Positions 10,450 through 22,469 of a DNA stretch of 64,000 nucleotides are shown piece after piece. The stretch is from Diphasiastrum complanatum (lineage: Eukaryota > Streptophyta > Lycopodiopsida > Lycopodiales > Lycopodiaceae). The notes below the pieces were generated by a model, which did no database searches, had not been told where the DNA came from, and saw only the letters and a list, made by a program, of their open reading frames with translations. Location: assembly GCA_029204225.1 (NCBI GenBank), contig CM055113.1, positions 26,938,995 through 27,002,994 on the forward strand. Reading direction: 5' to 3'. Position numbers and translations under genes: made by a program. Numbering within the stretch: the first letter of the stretch is position 1; each line of letters starts with the position of its first letter.

Positions 10450-11172
10450 GAAACTCTAGTTAATAGGTGAGAGGGATTTGGCACCCTGCATGTGTAAGTC
10501 CAACCCGATGATCACATAGTTATTTGATTAATTAGAAAGTCAATAAAAAGACTTCAAGCCTTTTTGCGAGACTTTTAATGTCGTAGGGCCTAAATGTCAA
10601 GTTCGTGAATAAAGTTGGATTTCCCTCCAATTTTGGATGGTTCTCACTCTTTTTTAAATTTGAATAATTAGAGAGGCAGAAATGGACCAATAGGATTCAG
10701 AGGCCAGGGTCCTCCTCTCTACCATAAAAAGAGACCAACTCGAGTTTCCTACACATGTACATATCAGATTCTTCATTTCAATAAAGCAGATTGGTTCTCT
10801 TGTGAAATGGATTTATGAATGTCCTTGCTCTCTATCACTTTTCCTCCATCTCTCATGCTTTTATTGTGTTTTCTAATTGTTGGATTTGATTGTTATTGGA
10901 ATTGCATGTTTTTATACTTTTTATATGGGAGAAAGGGAGAGAGAGAAAGAGTAAGCTATCTTCATTGTGGATCTAGTGTTAATGGATGTAGTGTTAATGC
11001 TTAGGGTTAATGGATGTTGGAGTTAGATGTGAATCTTCCATTCACGCTGAAGTCTGAACTATGCTATCGCTCTCATGGAAACGAATCTACACGTGACAAC
11101 TAACTTCATCTCCTCAATGTTAGATTGATTAGATCTTGGGCTGAGGATAGGCAAGGAAAGAAACCCACTACA
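10450..11172 (+). repeat. Probable 5' LTR of a Tat/Athila-like gypsy element
   Basis: The end is placed just before the tRNA-Asp-type primer site at 11177. A TATA-like CCATAAAAAGAG near 10722 and an AATAAA-like CAATAAAGC near 10783 fit an LTR with promoter and polyadenylation signals. The left boundary is a guess. Confidence 0.45.
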
Positions 11173-11176
11173 ATTT

Positions 11177-11194
11177 TGGCACCGTTGTCGGGGA
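11177..11194 (+). other. Primer binding site, tRNA-Asp type (gypsy)
   Basis: TGGCACCGTTGTCGGGGA differs at two positions from the TGGCGCCGTTGCCGGGGA used by Athila/Tat gypsy elements, which pairs with tRNA-Asp. Confidence 0.8.
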
Positions 11195-12412
11195 GCTATG
11201 CCAAATTTTTAGTTTACAACATGTTTGTTGGATGGTTAGCTTGTATTAGGCATCTTGTCATGGCATGAATAGTGTTAAATTTGCATTTAAGGTTAGTTTG
11301 GGAGTGATTTTGCCTGATTTGAGTGGATTTGCTTGTTTGAAATCTAATTTGATTGTAGAACAGAAAAAGGTATTCAGATCACCAATCTTAAGATCCATTT
11401 GGATTTGAAATATCAGAAAAAACAACAAAATTGGTCAAATTTGTAGATTTTAGTCAAAAGGAGACAAAAATCATCATCAGAGTTGATAACTTTTTGCCTT
11501 TTTTCAAGAAATGTTTGTCGAGTTGCAGGCACCTTTGGTTTGATCACAGAATCTTCAGTCTGAAGGGCAAACAATTCTTCTTAGCACATTTTCATAAACA
11601 TCAGAAAAACCATCAAAAAATACCAAAAGTCACCAAAACCCTAAAAATACAGGAAAAGAACCTTCGCCCGATTCACTGTGCATAAGTGTGATTAAGATCT
11701 ATCTACTTACAGGTCAGCGAACAATTATATCAGAAATAGAAGGTTCCTCAGAGGATCAATTGTCATATTGTCATATTTTTGCCAAAAAAGTCTCTTTTTT
11801 GCAAAAAAATGTCAATATTACTCTTGATTCTTCGTCAAAACCTTCACCGAGTTTCCAGATCATTCTATTTATAGTAAATTTATATTTTTGAGTTTGACGA
11901 ACATTCATCCAATCCAGATTATAGAAATTTTATTTTTACCCTCGCCAAACTACTAAAACTATGTTTTTGTGTGCCAAAAACCTTCGCCAGTCTTATCCTA
12001 GCTTTATCTATGTCAAATTCTGAGTCCGAGAGTTCGGCGAAGGCTATTTCCAAAGAATTTGTTAGAAAAACCTGATTAAAGAGTTTTTTTTTTTTCTCCA
12101 AAAATAACACTGTTGAACCTTCGTCTAGGAAATCTTCGCCTAGGGAACCTTTGCCAATTCTATTTTTAGGTTCAGATTTTTCTGATCACTTAAGCCCATA
12201 TCAAATTTTGGATCAAATCTGATACAATCCGATTTTGATTCTGAGAATTTTTCATTTTTGAGAAGTATCGATTGGTTAAATTTCGAAATCTTTTTCACAA
12301 TATAGGAATTTGATCCTTGTCAAGTGGAAGAGATCTAGCAGATCTGATCTGAGATAGTTTTGATTGAAAATTTAGATCCAATCTCATTGTCTGCTTGATT
12401 TAATATGTAAAG
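11195..12412 (+). other. Leader of the gypsy element with recurring CCTTCGCC motifs
   Basis: This 1.2-kb stretch between primer site and gag start is AT-rich and has no convincing gene. Between about 11660 and 12160 a motif like AACCTTCGCC recurs about seven times with changes, once in reverse (GGCGAAGG). Confidence 0.55.
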
Positions 12413-13250
12413 ATGGCTGCCTCTGGAGGTGCTTCTCAATAAGTCAATCCAATCATTGTTAGAAGAGCACCCCATTTGGATCTACCCAAATACAATGGAT
12501 TAACAGATCCAGTTAGATTTCTTTAGATCTATTTTGAATCTTGTGAAGTGTATGGCAAAATTTTTCCCCAAGGTAAATTTAAGCTCTTTCCTATGGCCTT
12601 AACAGACGCAACACAAGATTGGTACTATAATCAAGATGAAACCGAGAGTATAGATTGGGAGACTGTTAAACAAGCCCTTATCACACGATTCAAACCTCGA
12701 AAGTTTATGGAAGACCCTTTCCTACTTTTAAGTAAAATTAAAATGGGAAAGCGGAAATGGTTTAAGATTACATCAAACGGGTAAAATGCCTCATATCTAA
12801 GTGTGAACTTGAGCTGAATAACGAAAATGCCATGATTATGTGGTTTTTGTCAGGTTTACCTAAAAGGATTAGACTTGAGTTGAAATGCCATAATGAGGAT
12901 GCACTTTTGCAAAATGCCATGGATGATGCAATTTGGTAGGAGGATGAAGATTCAGATGATGAGCCGAATATCAATATGTTGGCTTATATAGCAGGGTAGA
13001 CTACTACGACATCCACCACTATTGCATCAACGAATGTCAACGCTACTATAGAAATGATGCTCAATGAGTTCGAGAAACTCGGGTAGAACTAGTAGAAACA
13101 GATGGAAAAGTTGCAGTCACAATTTGATGAGAAGATCAAAGCATTGGAAGATTTATATGGACAAGCGAACAAGAAACTTGAGAAGTTGCAAAGACTTTTC
13201 CTACTAGGAAAAATGTCTGGTGTTCTATTTGTATAGGAAATCACACAGTG
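12413..13250 (+). pseudogene. Gypsy (Tat/Athila-like) gag relic
   Basis: ATG at 12413 begins MAASGGASQ, then a TAA stop. The frame continues with APHLDLPKYNGLTDPVRF, a TAG and the capsid block ALTDATQDWYYNQ to 12783. After a frameshift it resumes as CLISKCELELNN and GLPKRIRLELKCHNEDALL. A glutamine-rich helical stretch near 13060-13200 leads to a first cysteine motif. At least two premature stops and one frameshift are seen. It matches the relic at 3945-4771 in order of motifs. Confidence 0.8.
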
Positions 13251-13251
13251 A

Positions 13252-15905
13252 ATGAGTGCTCACAATAAAAAAAAAAGAATGGAAATCAGTATATGCCATT
13301 TGTGTAATTCGCCTGATCATGAGACTGCCTTTTGCAATTTCAATCCTCGGATAATTCAGCAATGGTATGTCCAGATGGGATATCAAGAACCATGTTATGG
13401 AGGAAATCCGACAGCTAGACCTCGTCAATCTGCTCTTGGATACCCGGAACGGTTAGCCTTACCTGCCCCACCAAAGCACCCCGCTCCTCTTGCCAATTTG
13501 ATGGAACCAGAACCTTACAGAAGTGCCGAGCAATGGAACCATGGTAATGATCAAGAAGGTGGATCTTTAGAACAATATGCTATTTATGCTGCCGCTCAAC
13601 AACAAGCATCTAGAAATCGGACCAGAGCATCACTTGGATACTTTGCATGTGGAGAAAATCACAGAGTTGCAGAATGTCCAAATAAAGGAAAATTTGTATC
13701 ATTCTGTCATGACTGTGGTTATGGGCATTGCTATAAGGAGTGTCCAGCAAAACCGAAGCCACCACTGACTACAGCTCCTGTAAATTTGATAACAATCAAG
13801 CAAAGACCAGTAGCTCAGAATAAACCAAGTGTACCCTTGTTGGTGGTCACCAGAGCACAGAAACAGAAAGAACCGGTAGCAGATCCAGTACTTGCTGATT
13901 CTATGTAACCATTAACTGATATACCAATAACATTTAGAGTCTATCCAAATCTTCATGCAGAAAAAAGAAGATATCAAGAAATGAGGCAGTGGATTAAACA
14001 TCTGCAAGAAGAAGAGAAGCTTGAAGCTGCTAGAGCAACAACCAAAGTTCGTTCTTCACCATTGCAGTCACCGAAAAATTCACATACAAATATGAATGCT
14101 CAGTTGCATCATCATGAAGAACCTTTCAAGATGATTGAACCGGAAGCACCACAAATAGAACTACTCATGAATATTTTGTCTAGTAAAATCAATACTTCGT
14201 TGGAAGAGTTTCTGAAGTTGGTGCCAAAAGCAAAAGAAGTATTAGTGCAAAAATTAACTCAAGCTGGACCAGAAGTCCATCAGGAGCCACTTTTTTGTGC
14301 TGGATTTGAAGAATCTAATGAAGTACTCCATGTCGGAGCAGCTTGGGAAAGTGAACAAAAAAATATCACTCTACCGATCCAGCATACACAGTTTCCTAAT
14401 GAAGCAGCTGTGATAGATGGCGATTCGGGAGTTAACCTGATTTCTACAAAGCTATGTGCAAAATGGGGCCTTACAAAGATAAAACTTGCGACTTTTGCCA
14501 TTAAGCTAGCTGATCAAATGATAGTTCGTAAAGATATATTTGTCAAAATTGTCGGAGTACAGTTTGTCATTACTTTCGTAGTAATGGACCTACCAGAAGC
14601 ACCAAATGTCTATCGAGTCCTATTGGAACGCCCATGGTTACGAGTTGTGCAAGAATTCAAAACTGGGGTACCGAGAAAATCACTTTTGAAAATCGTGAAC
14701 ATGCAGTCAAGGTTGATCCTGTAACTTGGACTATCAAACTAGTGGTTCAAAAAGAGGATGATGATTAATTAACAATGGATCATACTTGTGACCAGTCAGT
14801 AAAAAATTTGGGAGTTCATTACGATTCTCAAACCGATATTGTCAACTAAAATGAAGCTCTTGCAACGATTGACTGTACAGTAGGATATATGTGTCAAAAA
14901 GATGATTAGTCAAATTTGAGCGATATTTCATTATTGGATCAAACCTTGGATACACCGATCACTTCTCCATTGAATGTGCTGAATGTAGCTTGGATATCAA
15001 TGGAACCTATACCAGAGATGAACTCATTCCTATGAGTCATGTCTTGACTTATGATGACAATGCAGAACTTATTGATGAGCAGATTCTAAATCATATAGAT
15101 CCGACCAGATTTGGAGTGCATAATATTTCTGATGAACCAACAACAAAACCGCCAAAAGCAGTTATATTGAAAGAAGACAGGATCACAGGGTCAATGACGA
15201 AGAAATAAGCCAAGCAACATTATAATATAGTCTTGAAATTGGAAAATCCTCCTCAAAAGATTGATTCGAAGAATGTCCCATCCTTACTGGATAAAGGCAA
15301 AGGAAAAGTCAAGGATGATTCTACAAGTCAGAGTTCTAGCAAGACATCATCATCTAGGAAGTCTTCACCTTCGAAGAAGAGTTTATCTTCTCAGAAGTCA
15401 TCACCTCCACGATCAATTCCTGCTAAAAAGGCTAAGGGAAGATCCAAGACAAGTCCTTTTGACAAAGAACAAGCAGATGTATTCCAGCATGATATGCCCG
15501 AATATTTTAAACGTTATAAACTGGATGATGTAATTATCATGTTACCCAAAGCACATCGTGAATCCGAAGATTAGATGCCAGAATCAAAAGATCTTTGGCC
15601 CAACTAGGACACATGCTATGAATCTTGCCGAACCAGGAGAACCAGAAAAGATTGTACAAGTTGGATCACAACTTAATCTTGAACAGCTTCAAGCACTCCG
15701 AACATTACTTTTTAAGTATCAAGATTGCTTTGCATGGACTAATCAAGATCTCAAGGGTATTCCGACATCAGTTATTGAACACACCATACCTTTAGTACCT
15801 GATGCAGTTCCAAAGGTTACAAAGTTCTATCACTGTAATCCTAATGTTGCGGATTTGATAAAGAAAGAACTTCAGAGACTGCTTGACGCTGGGAATAGGC
15901 TGTAA
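13252..15905 (+). pseudogene. Gypsy (Tat/Athila-like) pol start: zinc knuckles, protease, RT N-terminus
   Basis: Frames in series carry cysteine-histidine segments CHLCNSPDHETAFC near 13298 and FCHDCGYGHCYKEC near 13703. A protease region with IDGDSGVNLIS near 14416 follows, then a Ser/Lys-rich linker (15233-15480). The RT start at 15560-15900 has KYQDCFAWTNQDLKGIP and ELQRLLDAG. Stops lie at 13906, 14722 and 15573. Similarity stops at about 15895, just before the conserved RT core, so most of RT, RNase H and integrase are deleted. The element at 59998-63890 has the same domain order and shows what is missing. Confidence 0.85.
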
Positions 15906-16480
15906 TAGAAGCAAAAATACTCTAATCTGTTGACTGTTGAGTGTTGGTGATGTTTGACAGGATTGCAAGGCTGCTTACTGTGAATCACTGGTTTATGCTT
16001 TATTTTTCAGCAACCTAACAGTTGTTTGCAGGGTTAGGAGCTTGTAAAGCCATTCTGGAGGATGGTTGGGTTCAGATCTGATGACCATTTGTTAAACTAG
16101 TCGTTATAGCCTGCAAAACTAGGTTTCTGAAATTTTTTGGCAGCATAACGACTATTTTTTAAGCACAGTGATAGCAAAAACCCTGTAAATCTTGTCTTAG
16201 AACCATTGCTTATGCTGGAAACAAGTTAATACATGTAAAGCAATCTGTAAACAACTTCTAAAACAGAGGTAATCTGCAAAGAACAGCAGATGTATGTGTC
16301 TTGCTGCTTTCGGCAATCAAAAGCTTGAAAAACTGTGTTTTAAATCCCTAAAAAATAGTACTGGCATGTTGCTGGTCACTGTCCTCCAACGCACCCTGAA
16401 ACATGCAAATGTTAAGCATTGTGTGTGTGGTGATGGTGGGCGTTTTCTCTGCCCTCATCCCCCACTTGTTTGCGCCTCCA
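15906..16480. other. Stretch with no recognised gene
   Basis: Sequence between two gypsy relics, rich in CTGCAAA and TGTAAA words. A frame running into 16482 belongs to the next gag relic only in its last part. Confidence 0.5.
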
Positions 16481-16481
16481 T

Positions 16482-17416
16482 AGAACTTCATGAGAGCAAT
16501 AAACAACGAGATAAACAAATGCAAAATCTATCTAATCAACTACAAGCTATTATTTCTAACAACTTGGGCTACCAGTCAGAAATATTTTTCGGTGATTAAA
16601 AGTTTAAATGCCCGAAAGTTGTTGAAGACTAGATAAACCATTGGAAAAGCTATTTTAGCTTGCACAATGTCCCAGAAGATAAAAGAATATCATCGGTTCT
16701 ATTATTTCTGGAAGGTACAGCCTCTTCTTGGTGGAGGGAACTTTCCATGGAACCGGTGACTTGGGCTGGATTCCTGACGGAATTCTAGAAAGCTTTTGTC
16801 ACGATAGACGATTCTGAACTATATATTCGGTATATCAACTGCAAAATGGCCAAGAGTTCTTGGACTCTTTGGCCAAGGTGCCGCTATTTGATCATAAGTT
16901 AGCACAGTGGCAATTTATTGCCGGACTGCCAACTGACTATCAAAATGAATGCAAACGAAATATCCTTAACTCACTAAAGGATGCCATCCATGTGGCGAAA
17001 GCCTATGATAGTACAGTTGTTGCATCACGAAAAAGTGTGCATGGCCAAATGGCCCTGAAACCCAAGCAAGAAAAATCTAACAAGCGTAAGAAGTAGTTTT
17101 TTGATGAGCTGGAAGCAGAACCGTACCAACACCCAACGAAGAAAAAGAATAAGAAAAAACTGGTGGTCAAAGACAAAGCACGGTTGGCGGCGCTTAAACA
17201 GAATCTGTGTTTTCTCTGCAATAAACCCGGGCACCGTGCCAAATAGTGTCCCGAACGGAAAGCAAAGTCATCAAGTTTCATGTCTGTGGATTTATCGACA
17301 GATAAATTGGAAGTCAATTTGTCGAATAATTGTGACTGTACTTGTAACTCTAGTGCACTCTCTTTCAAGCCTATTGAATAGTTTCGTGTGAGAGGCAATA
17401 TTTTAGGGAAAGACAT
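16482..17416 (+). pseudogene. Chromovirus-like gypsy gag relic
   Basis: A Gag N-terminal helix (NKQRDKQMQNLSNQLQAI) is followed by FSLHNVPEDKRISSVLLFLE and ASSWWRELSM near 16650-16750, then GLPTDYQNECKRNIL to 17093. A CCHC knuckle CFLCNKPGHRAK-stop-C near 17210-17254 has a TAG inside it. Several stops and frame changes separate the pieces. The upstream part, LTR and primer site are absent. Known role: particle formation and RNA binding. Confidence 0.8.
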
Positions 17417-17419
17417 GAA

Positions 17420-18780
17420 TGTGCTATTTTAATCAGGTAGTACTCACAATTTTTTGAATGCTCGACTTGTGTAGAATCTCCGAGTGCCCACCATGGCCAG
17501 TGACCACCGTTACGTGGTCCGTCTTGCCTCAGGGTTGGACACTAAGATTTGGGATGTCAAAGTCTCCAACTTAGAGCTTCGGATGCAGGACTATGTTGAG
17601 CCGTTGGATTTCCATGTCATGAATCTGGCTCGGACTGATGTGATTTTGAGCTATGAATGGTTTTTTTGCAAATCAGACTCTTAGAGATATATTTTAAAAA
17701 TCATTCTATGGTATTTAAAGATAAGTTTGATCATATTGTCTCTATTTCTGGAGAGATCGATGTACTTCCATCGTCGATGATTTTCTCAGCTGAATTAATT
17801 GAGAAACTTCATGATTTTGAGTATGAACTCTTTCACTTGCTTTTGAAATCTCGTATGCATTGTAATGTTGAGGATGTGAATGTGTTTTCATGCTTTAACA
17901 TCGAAAATTTGCATAAGGAACAACAGCTTTTGCAAGATTTAGAGCAAGAGTTTAGTGAAGTTTTTCCGGAGCAGTTACCTTATCGACTACAGCCCGCTCG
18001 GTCAGTGGATCATAAGATAGATCTTTTGCCCGATAGTCGTCCTATCTTCAGACAACCATATCAGTTTAGTCAGAAGGAAGAGGAGGAATTGGCTAGGCAG
18101 ATCGAGGAGTATCTCAGGATGGGACACATAAGACCAAGTAAATCTCCATGGGGAGCACCTGTCCTTCTTAAGAGTAAGAAAGATGGGAGTTTCCGGCTAT
18201 GTGTAGATTACAAGGCTCTGAACAAACTTACAGTTAAAAATAAATACCTGTTGCCTGGGATGGACGATCTCATAAATCGATTGAATGCAGCTAAATACTT
18301 TACGAAAATTGATCTACGTATGGGATACCATCAGATTAGGATACATTTGAAAGATGTATCTAAAACCGATTTTAGGACCAGGTTTGGCCACTACGAGTTT
18401 CTTGTATTGCCCTTTGGTTTGACAAATGCTCCGTCTACTTTCCAGCAAATGATGAACAATTTACTTCATCCATATTTGGGGAAGTTCGTAGTAGTGTTTC
18501 TGAACAATATTCTGATCTATAACAGAAAACTCAAAGAGCATGCTAAGCATCTCCGTATTGTCTTATGTATTTTAAGACAAGAGAAGCTTTATGCAAAAGA
18601 ATCAAAGTGCGAATTCTTTAAGAAGGAACTTCTTTACCTTGGTCATAAGAATACCTCCTTTGGAATCAAGATTGACGAAGAAAAGACAAAGACGGTAGTG
18701 GAATGGCCAATCCCTAAAACGGTGCATGAACTTAAGTCATTCTTAGATTTCATTGAAGGTACACCACTCAGGAAAAAGAG
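17420..18780 (+). pseudogene. Chromovirus-like gypsy protease and reverse transcriptase
   Basis: The protease active site is broken: a TAG stands where the catalytic Asp is expected, before SGSTHNFLNARLV near 17440. The RT frame (17657-18804, 382 codons, open) has HKIDLLPDSRPIFRQPY, SKSPWGAPVLLKSKKDGS, CVDYKALNKLT, DLRMGYHQIR and LPFGLTNAPSTFQQMM. The catalytic motif, normally FLDD, reads FLNN (codons AAC AAT at 18503-18508), so polymerase activity should be lost. After KSFLDFIEG near 18757 the thumb and start of RNase H are deleted. Confidence 0.9.
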
Positions 18781-19010
18781 CTTTTTGCTGTACTTCATGC
18801 TTTGAAATCATGGAGGCATTACATGTACGGTAATAAATTTGTGGTTAATATGGATCATCAACCTTTAAGGTATTTTGTTAATCAAAATGACTTGCGAGAT
18901 CATAAGGCCAAATGGGCAGAACTCATGCAAGAATTTGACTTTGAAGTGCGGTATATTAAGGGCTCATCTAATCAGGTGGCTGATGCACTTAGTTGAATTG
19001 ATAAAGTGAA
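18760..19010 (+). pseudogene. Gypsy RNase H, C-terminal part
   Basis: After an internal deletion, the frame continues with KELFAVLHALKSWRHYMYG, the MDHQPLRYF motif, and ends EFDFEVRYIKGSSNQVADALS at 18996. The N-terminal RNase H half with its first catalytic Asp is missing. Broken integrase-spacer sequence continues to about 19290, where a copia LTR begins. No integrase is present. Confidence 0.85.
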
Positions 19011-19299
19011 TGAACTTCACTGAGATCAGTATGGACTTTTATCTCTCCTTGAGAGGTATTTATGAGAAAGACCCACATTTTGGACCAATCTAAAATAGGG
19101 TTCTAGTAATGTCATCAAGTGGGATTGATAATCATGGTGATCAATCTGGGGGGAAGGCTATAAAGGGTACTAATGACTTCTCTATCCATAATGAACTTTT
19201 GTTCAGGAAAGAGAAGGTGTATTAAAGTAAGTCCACTTCTAAGGTTCTAACCCTAAGAAGGAAAATCTTCCAAAGTAGCCAAAAGGAAGGGAAAAGTAT

Positions 19300-19533
19300 T
19301 GTTAGAAACCAATGATAAACTTGTTACTGTTTACAATCTACTATTGACAACTGTTACCAGCTGTAAGTAGTTGTAGGCTAGTCTATAGTCAACTACTATT
19401 TTTTTTTCTCTCTCTTTCTCTCTACATATATTCAGGGTTTATTGTACTCTCTTTCATTCAGTGTGATATAGTGTGATGGTGTGTTTTTCCTCTTTATCTT
19501 GGTGATTGCTTATGGTTATTGATTGATAGTGCT
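19300..19533 (+). repeat. 5' LTR of the old (outer) copia element
   Basis: It begins TGTTAGAAACCAATGATAAA and is colinear with 29494-29713, with roughly 15 differences plus a TTTTTTCTC expansion near 19405. Homology ends at GTGCTC in both copies. No primer site follows, so the LTR end and the start of the internal region have been replaced. The divergence marks this element as much older than the one nested in it. Confidence 0.85.
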
Positions 19534-19887
19534 CGGGCGAAACGCCTAGCTTGCTGTCCAAAACGCCCGAGGGGAGGCCCAGGAGTCGTGCGACAAATAG
19601 CTCTAAAAACATAGCGTCTGCAGGGGTTGGGTCCCCTTACAAACACAAAAAGTGAGAGCGCATGTGTGGATGAATGCCACATGTCAAAGGCAAAAAACAA
19701 GCTGATATGGACCATAGATCTTGCACAGATCCGACGGCCAAAAATTCATTGAAGTTTTCCTTCATCTCTCTTCAACTTCAACTGAAATTTTGAAAGGGCC
19801 CTTAACATTGGTACTGGACCACTTTTGTTTAAGGTTTGTCCTTTAGGTTTGAAGGTAAAGGAGAAAACAGAGTGATATTTTGACCTA
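19534..19887. other. Unrelated insert between outer LTR and gag
   Basis: GC-richer sequence with GGGCGAAACGCC and an inverted-looking GGGCG/CGCCC pair near 19536-19576 replaces the primer site and gag start. No gene recognised. Confidence 0.4.
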
Positions 19888-21811
19888 TTGAAGGTAAAGG
19901 AGATCCGTGATCAACTAGCTGCCGTTGGAGAGCAAGTACAAGATTGCGAGATCGTTCAATTGACATTGAACAACTTGAGTGAGTCACATCAGATGTTTGT
20001 GAGAAGCATTGCCACACGGGAGAATCTTCCAACCTATGAAGGGCTAGGTGGATTACTTTTGCAGGAAGAGCAATGTCAAGATAACAGGGACTATGATCAA
20101 GCTCTTGCAGTTAGAGGACGAGGCGAAAGATTTGGTCGTGGTAGGTATCAATCGAGAGGAGGAAACTCAAGCCGGGGATCATTTCAACAATTTCATGAGC
20201 AAGCTAATGATAGCCCGAATCGAGGCAATTGGAATCAAGGCCAAGGTCAAGGATGTGGCTATTCCAGGCAAAATAAACTTGGAAATTGTAGGTACTACAA
20301 CAAAGCTGGCCATTGGGAGCGTGAATGCTTCAAGAAACAAAAGGAGATAGCACAAAGAAAAGGCAAATTATGCTGATCAACATCAATTTGATGATGATCA
20401 TTATGAAGACAATTATATTAATCAACATCAATTCAATGATGATCAATATGAAGATGATACAGGTGAAAGCTCAAACTTGTTCATTATGGCGCTAATGACA
20501 AGTGACGAAGCAAAGGATACCTGGTACATTGACAGTAGAGCGTCTAAGAACATGACTTTGAGGAAGGAGTGGTTTTCGAAATTCAAGAAAATCCACAATG
20601 GCGATGAAGTTGGACAAGCTGATGGCCAATTGCTACCTGTGAAAGGATTTGGAGTGGTACCACTGAAGCTAGCCAGCGAAATGATAAAGCGGATAAGCAA
20701 TGTGCAATATGTTCCTGGTTTAGCCAACAATTTACTATCAGTTGGGATGATGGCTGATCAATAATTCAAGGTTGAGTTTGATAGCAACAAATGTCTCATT
20801 AAGGACATCAAGAATCACTACAAAGTGATTGCTACAGGAGCTAGAGTCAACGGAAATTGACTCTACAAACTGAATGCGAGATCTTTTACTCAAGCTATGG
20901 TAAGCATTGTTGATAGTCGAAGTGATCTTTGGCATCAACGATTTGGTCATATCAGTGCTCAAAGTTTACAAATTCTGAAAAGAGGTAATCTAGTTACTGG
21001 ATTGCCTGATATTTCTTTTGAAGGAAAAATCTATGAAGGTTGCATTTTGGTAAAACAACACAGAGAACGGTTTCCCAAAAGTGGAGGAAGGAGAGCCAGT
21101 GGCATCCTAGATCTTGTCCACAGTGATATATGTGGACCAATGCAAACTAGATCTCTTAGTGGCTGCTATTACTTTATTACCTTTATTGATGATTATAGCA
21201 GATGCATTTGGATTTATTTCATAAGCAAGAAATCAGACGCTTTTGCTAAGTTCAAGGAATTCAAGGCATTAGTTGAAAAGCAAACAAGAAGCTACATCAA
21301 GACCTTGAGAACTGATGGAGGTGGTGAGTATTTTTCGACAGAATTTATTGATTTTTGCAAAGATCAAGGGATCAAGAGACAGACTACAACACCTTATTCA
21401 CTGCAGCAAAACGGAGTTGTAGAGCGAAAGAATAGATCCATTGTTGAGATGGCCAGAGCAATGCTCAAAAGCAAGGGTATGCCAAACACCTTTTGGGCAG
21501 AAGCTTGCAGCACAGCTACGCACATTTTGAATCAATGTCCTACGAAATCTGTGGAAGGTAAGACACCTCATGAAGCTTTTACTGGAAAGAAACCTAATAT
21601 TTCTCTTTTGAGAGTATTTGGTTGTGATGCTTATGCTCATATTCCTGATGAGAAATGAAAAAAATTGGATGCAAAAGCTGTCAAGTGTATTTTCCTCGGA
21701 TATGATGAGAAGGCCAAGGCATATAGAATGTATGATACAAATGCATAGAAGCTTGTGATTTCTAGGGATGCTACATTTGACGAGATGGGTCAACAAGGTG
21801 AACAATCTGAA
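19888..21811 (+). pseudogene. Outer copia: gag, protease and integrase (first part)
   Basis: Gag lacks its N-terminus and starts KEIRDQLAAVGEQV; it has an RG-rich tract and a knuckle CRYYNKAGHWEREC in which the second Cys is Tyr (20296-20298). Protease reads YIDSRASKNM, with Arg for the active-site Gly (20537-20539). Integrase (20897-21658) has LWHQRFGHIS and HSDICGPM, RTDGGGEY and ERKNRS, the D-D-E set, but the Cys before EGCILVKQ is Tyr. A TGA follows PDEK at 21656. The coding sequence is cut at 21811-21816 by the young copia and resumes at 27679. Confidence 0.9.
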
Positions 21812-21816
21812 GAAAT
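21812..21816 (+). other. Target site duplication, left copy (GAAAT)
   Basis: GAAAT here is repeated at 27679-27683 on the other side of the young element. A 5-bp duplication is the copia standard. Confidence 0.95.
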
Positions 21817-22469
21817 TGTGAAAAACTCAGATCCAAAAGATGCTAAAGTTTCATAAAGATCTTGGCCATGGAAGTTATGCACATCTAGATTGAAAAAATG
21901 ATAGAAATTGTGATGTTAAGCATACTAAACATCAACTAAACATCAAAATCTGATCATAAGCTTCCACAAACAGAAACTTGCTGTCCCTGTCCGTACTTCA
22001 GAGCCTACAACCTGCATTTCACACGTGTGAAGCCATAGCAACAAAGAAATCACAATTCTAGTGGCTAGAATGCAAGATATGAACAAAAAAGTGAGAGAGA
22101 AGAAGATGGACCTTCAAAGAGCATAACATTCATTCAATAGAATGAAAATGAGATGTGTACATACTCGTGGAGATGGCTATTTATAGCAGCCATAGTGCCT
22201 CTTGGCCACTTGTCTTATGATAGGCTAAAATTGGGGTCCAATAGGATTCACCCATATACCTAGAAATTTGGTCAAATAGGAATGCACCAAATTATGAGCC
22301 AATAGAAGAGCTCCACACTCGACCTCCTCTAATTAATGTGACCTCAAAAGTAGTGTACACATACTTTGGGCCTCTACATACATGTATGAACCTATCTCTA
22401 ACTTTTATTTGGCCATAGGCCTACAAAATCTCAAGTTAGGAAAATACTACTAGTTGACAATTTTTCACA
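21817..22469 (-). repeat. 3' LTR of the young copia
   Basis: On the minus strand it runs from TGTGAAAAATTG to AGTTTTTCACA. A TATA box (CTATAAATAGCC on the minus strand, near 22185-22196) stands about 270 bp into the LTR, and a 14-bp palindrome at 22018-22031 lies downstream of it. It is the same length as the 5' copy, with no visible difference. Confidence 0.97.

Noticed and set aside
10202-10459. 85-codon + strand frame with GPxFGP repeats
   Set aside because: It arises from short repeated CCTC/TTGG words, and another frame runs opposite; no domain is seen.
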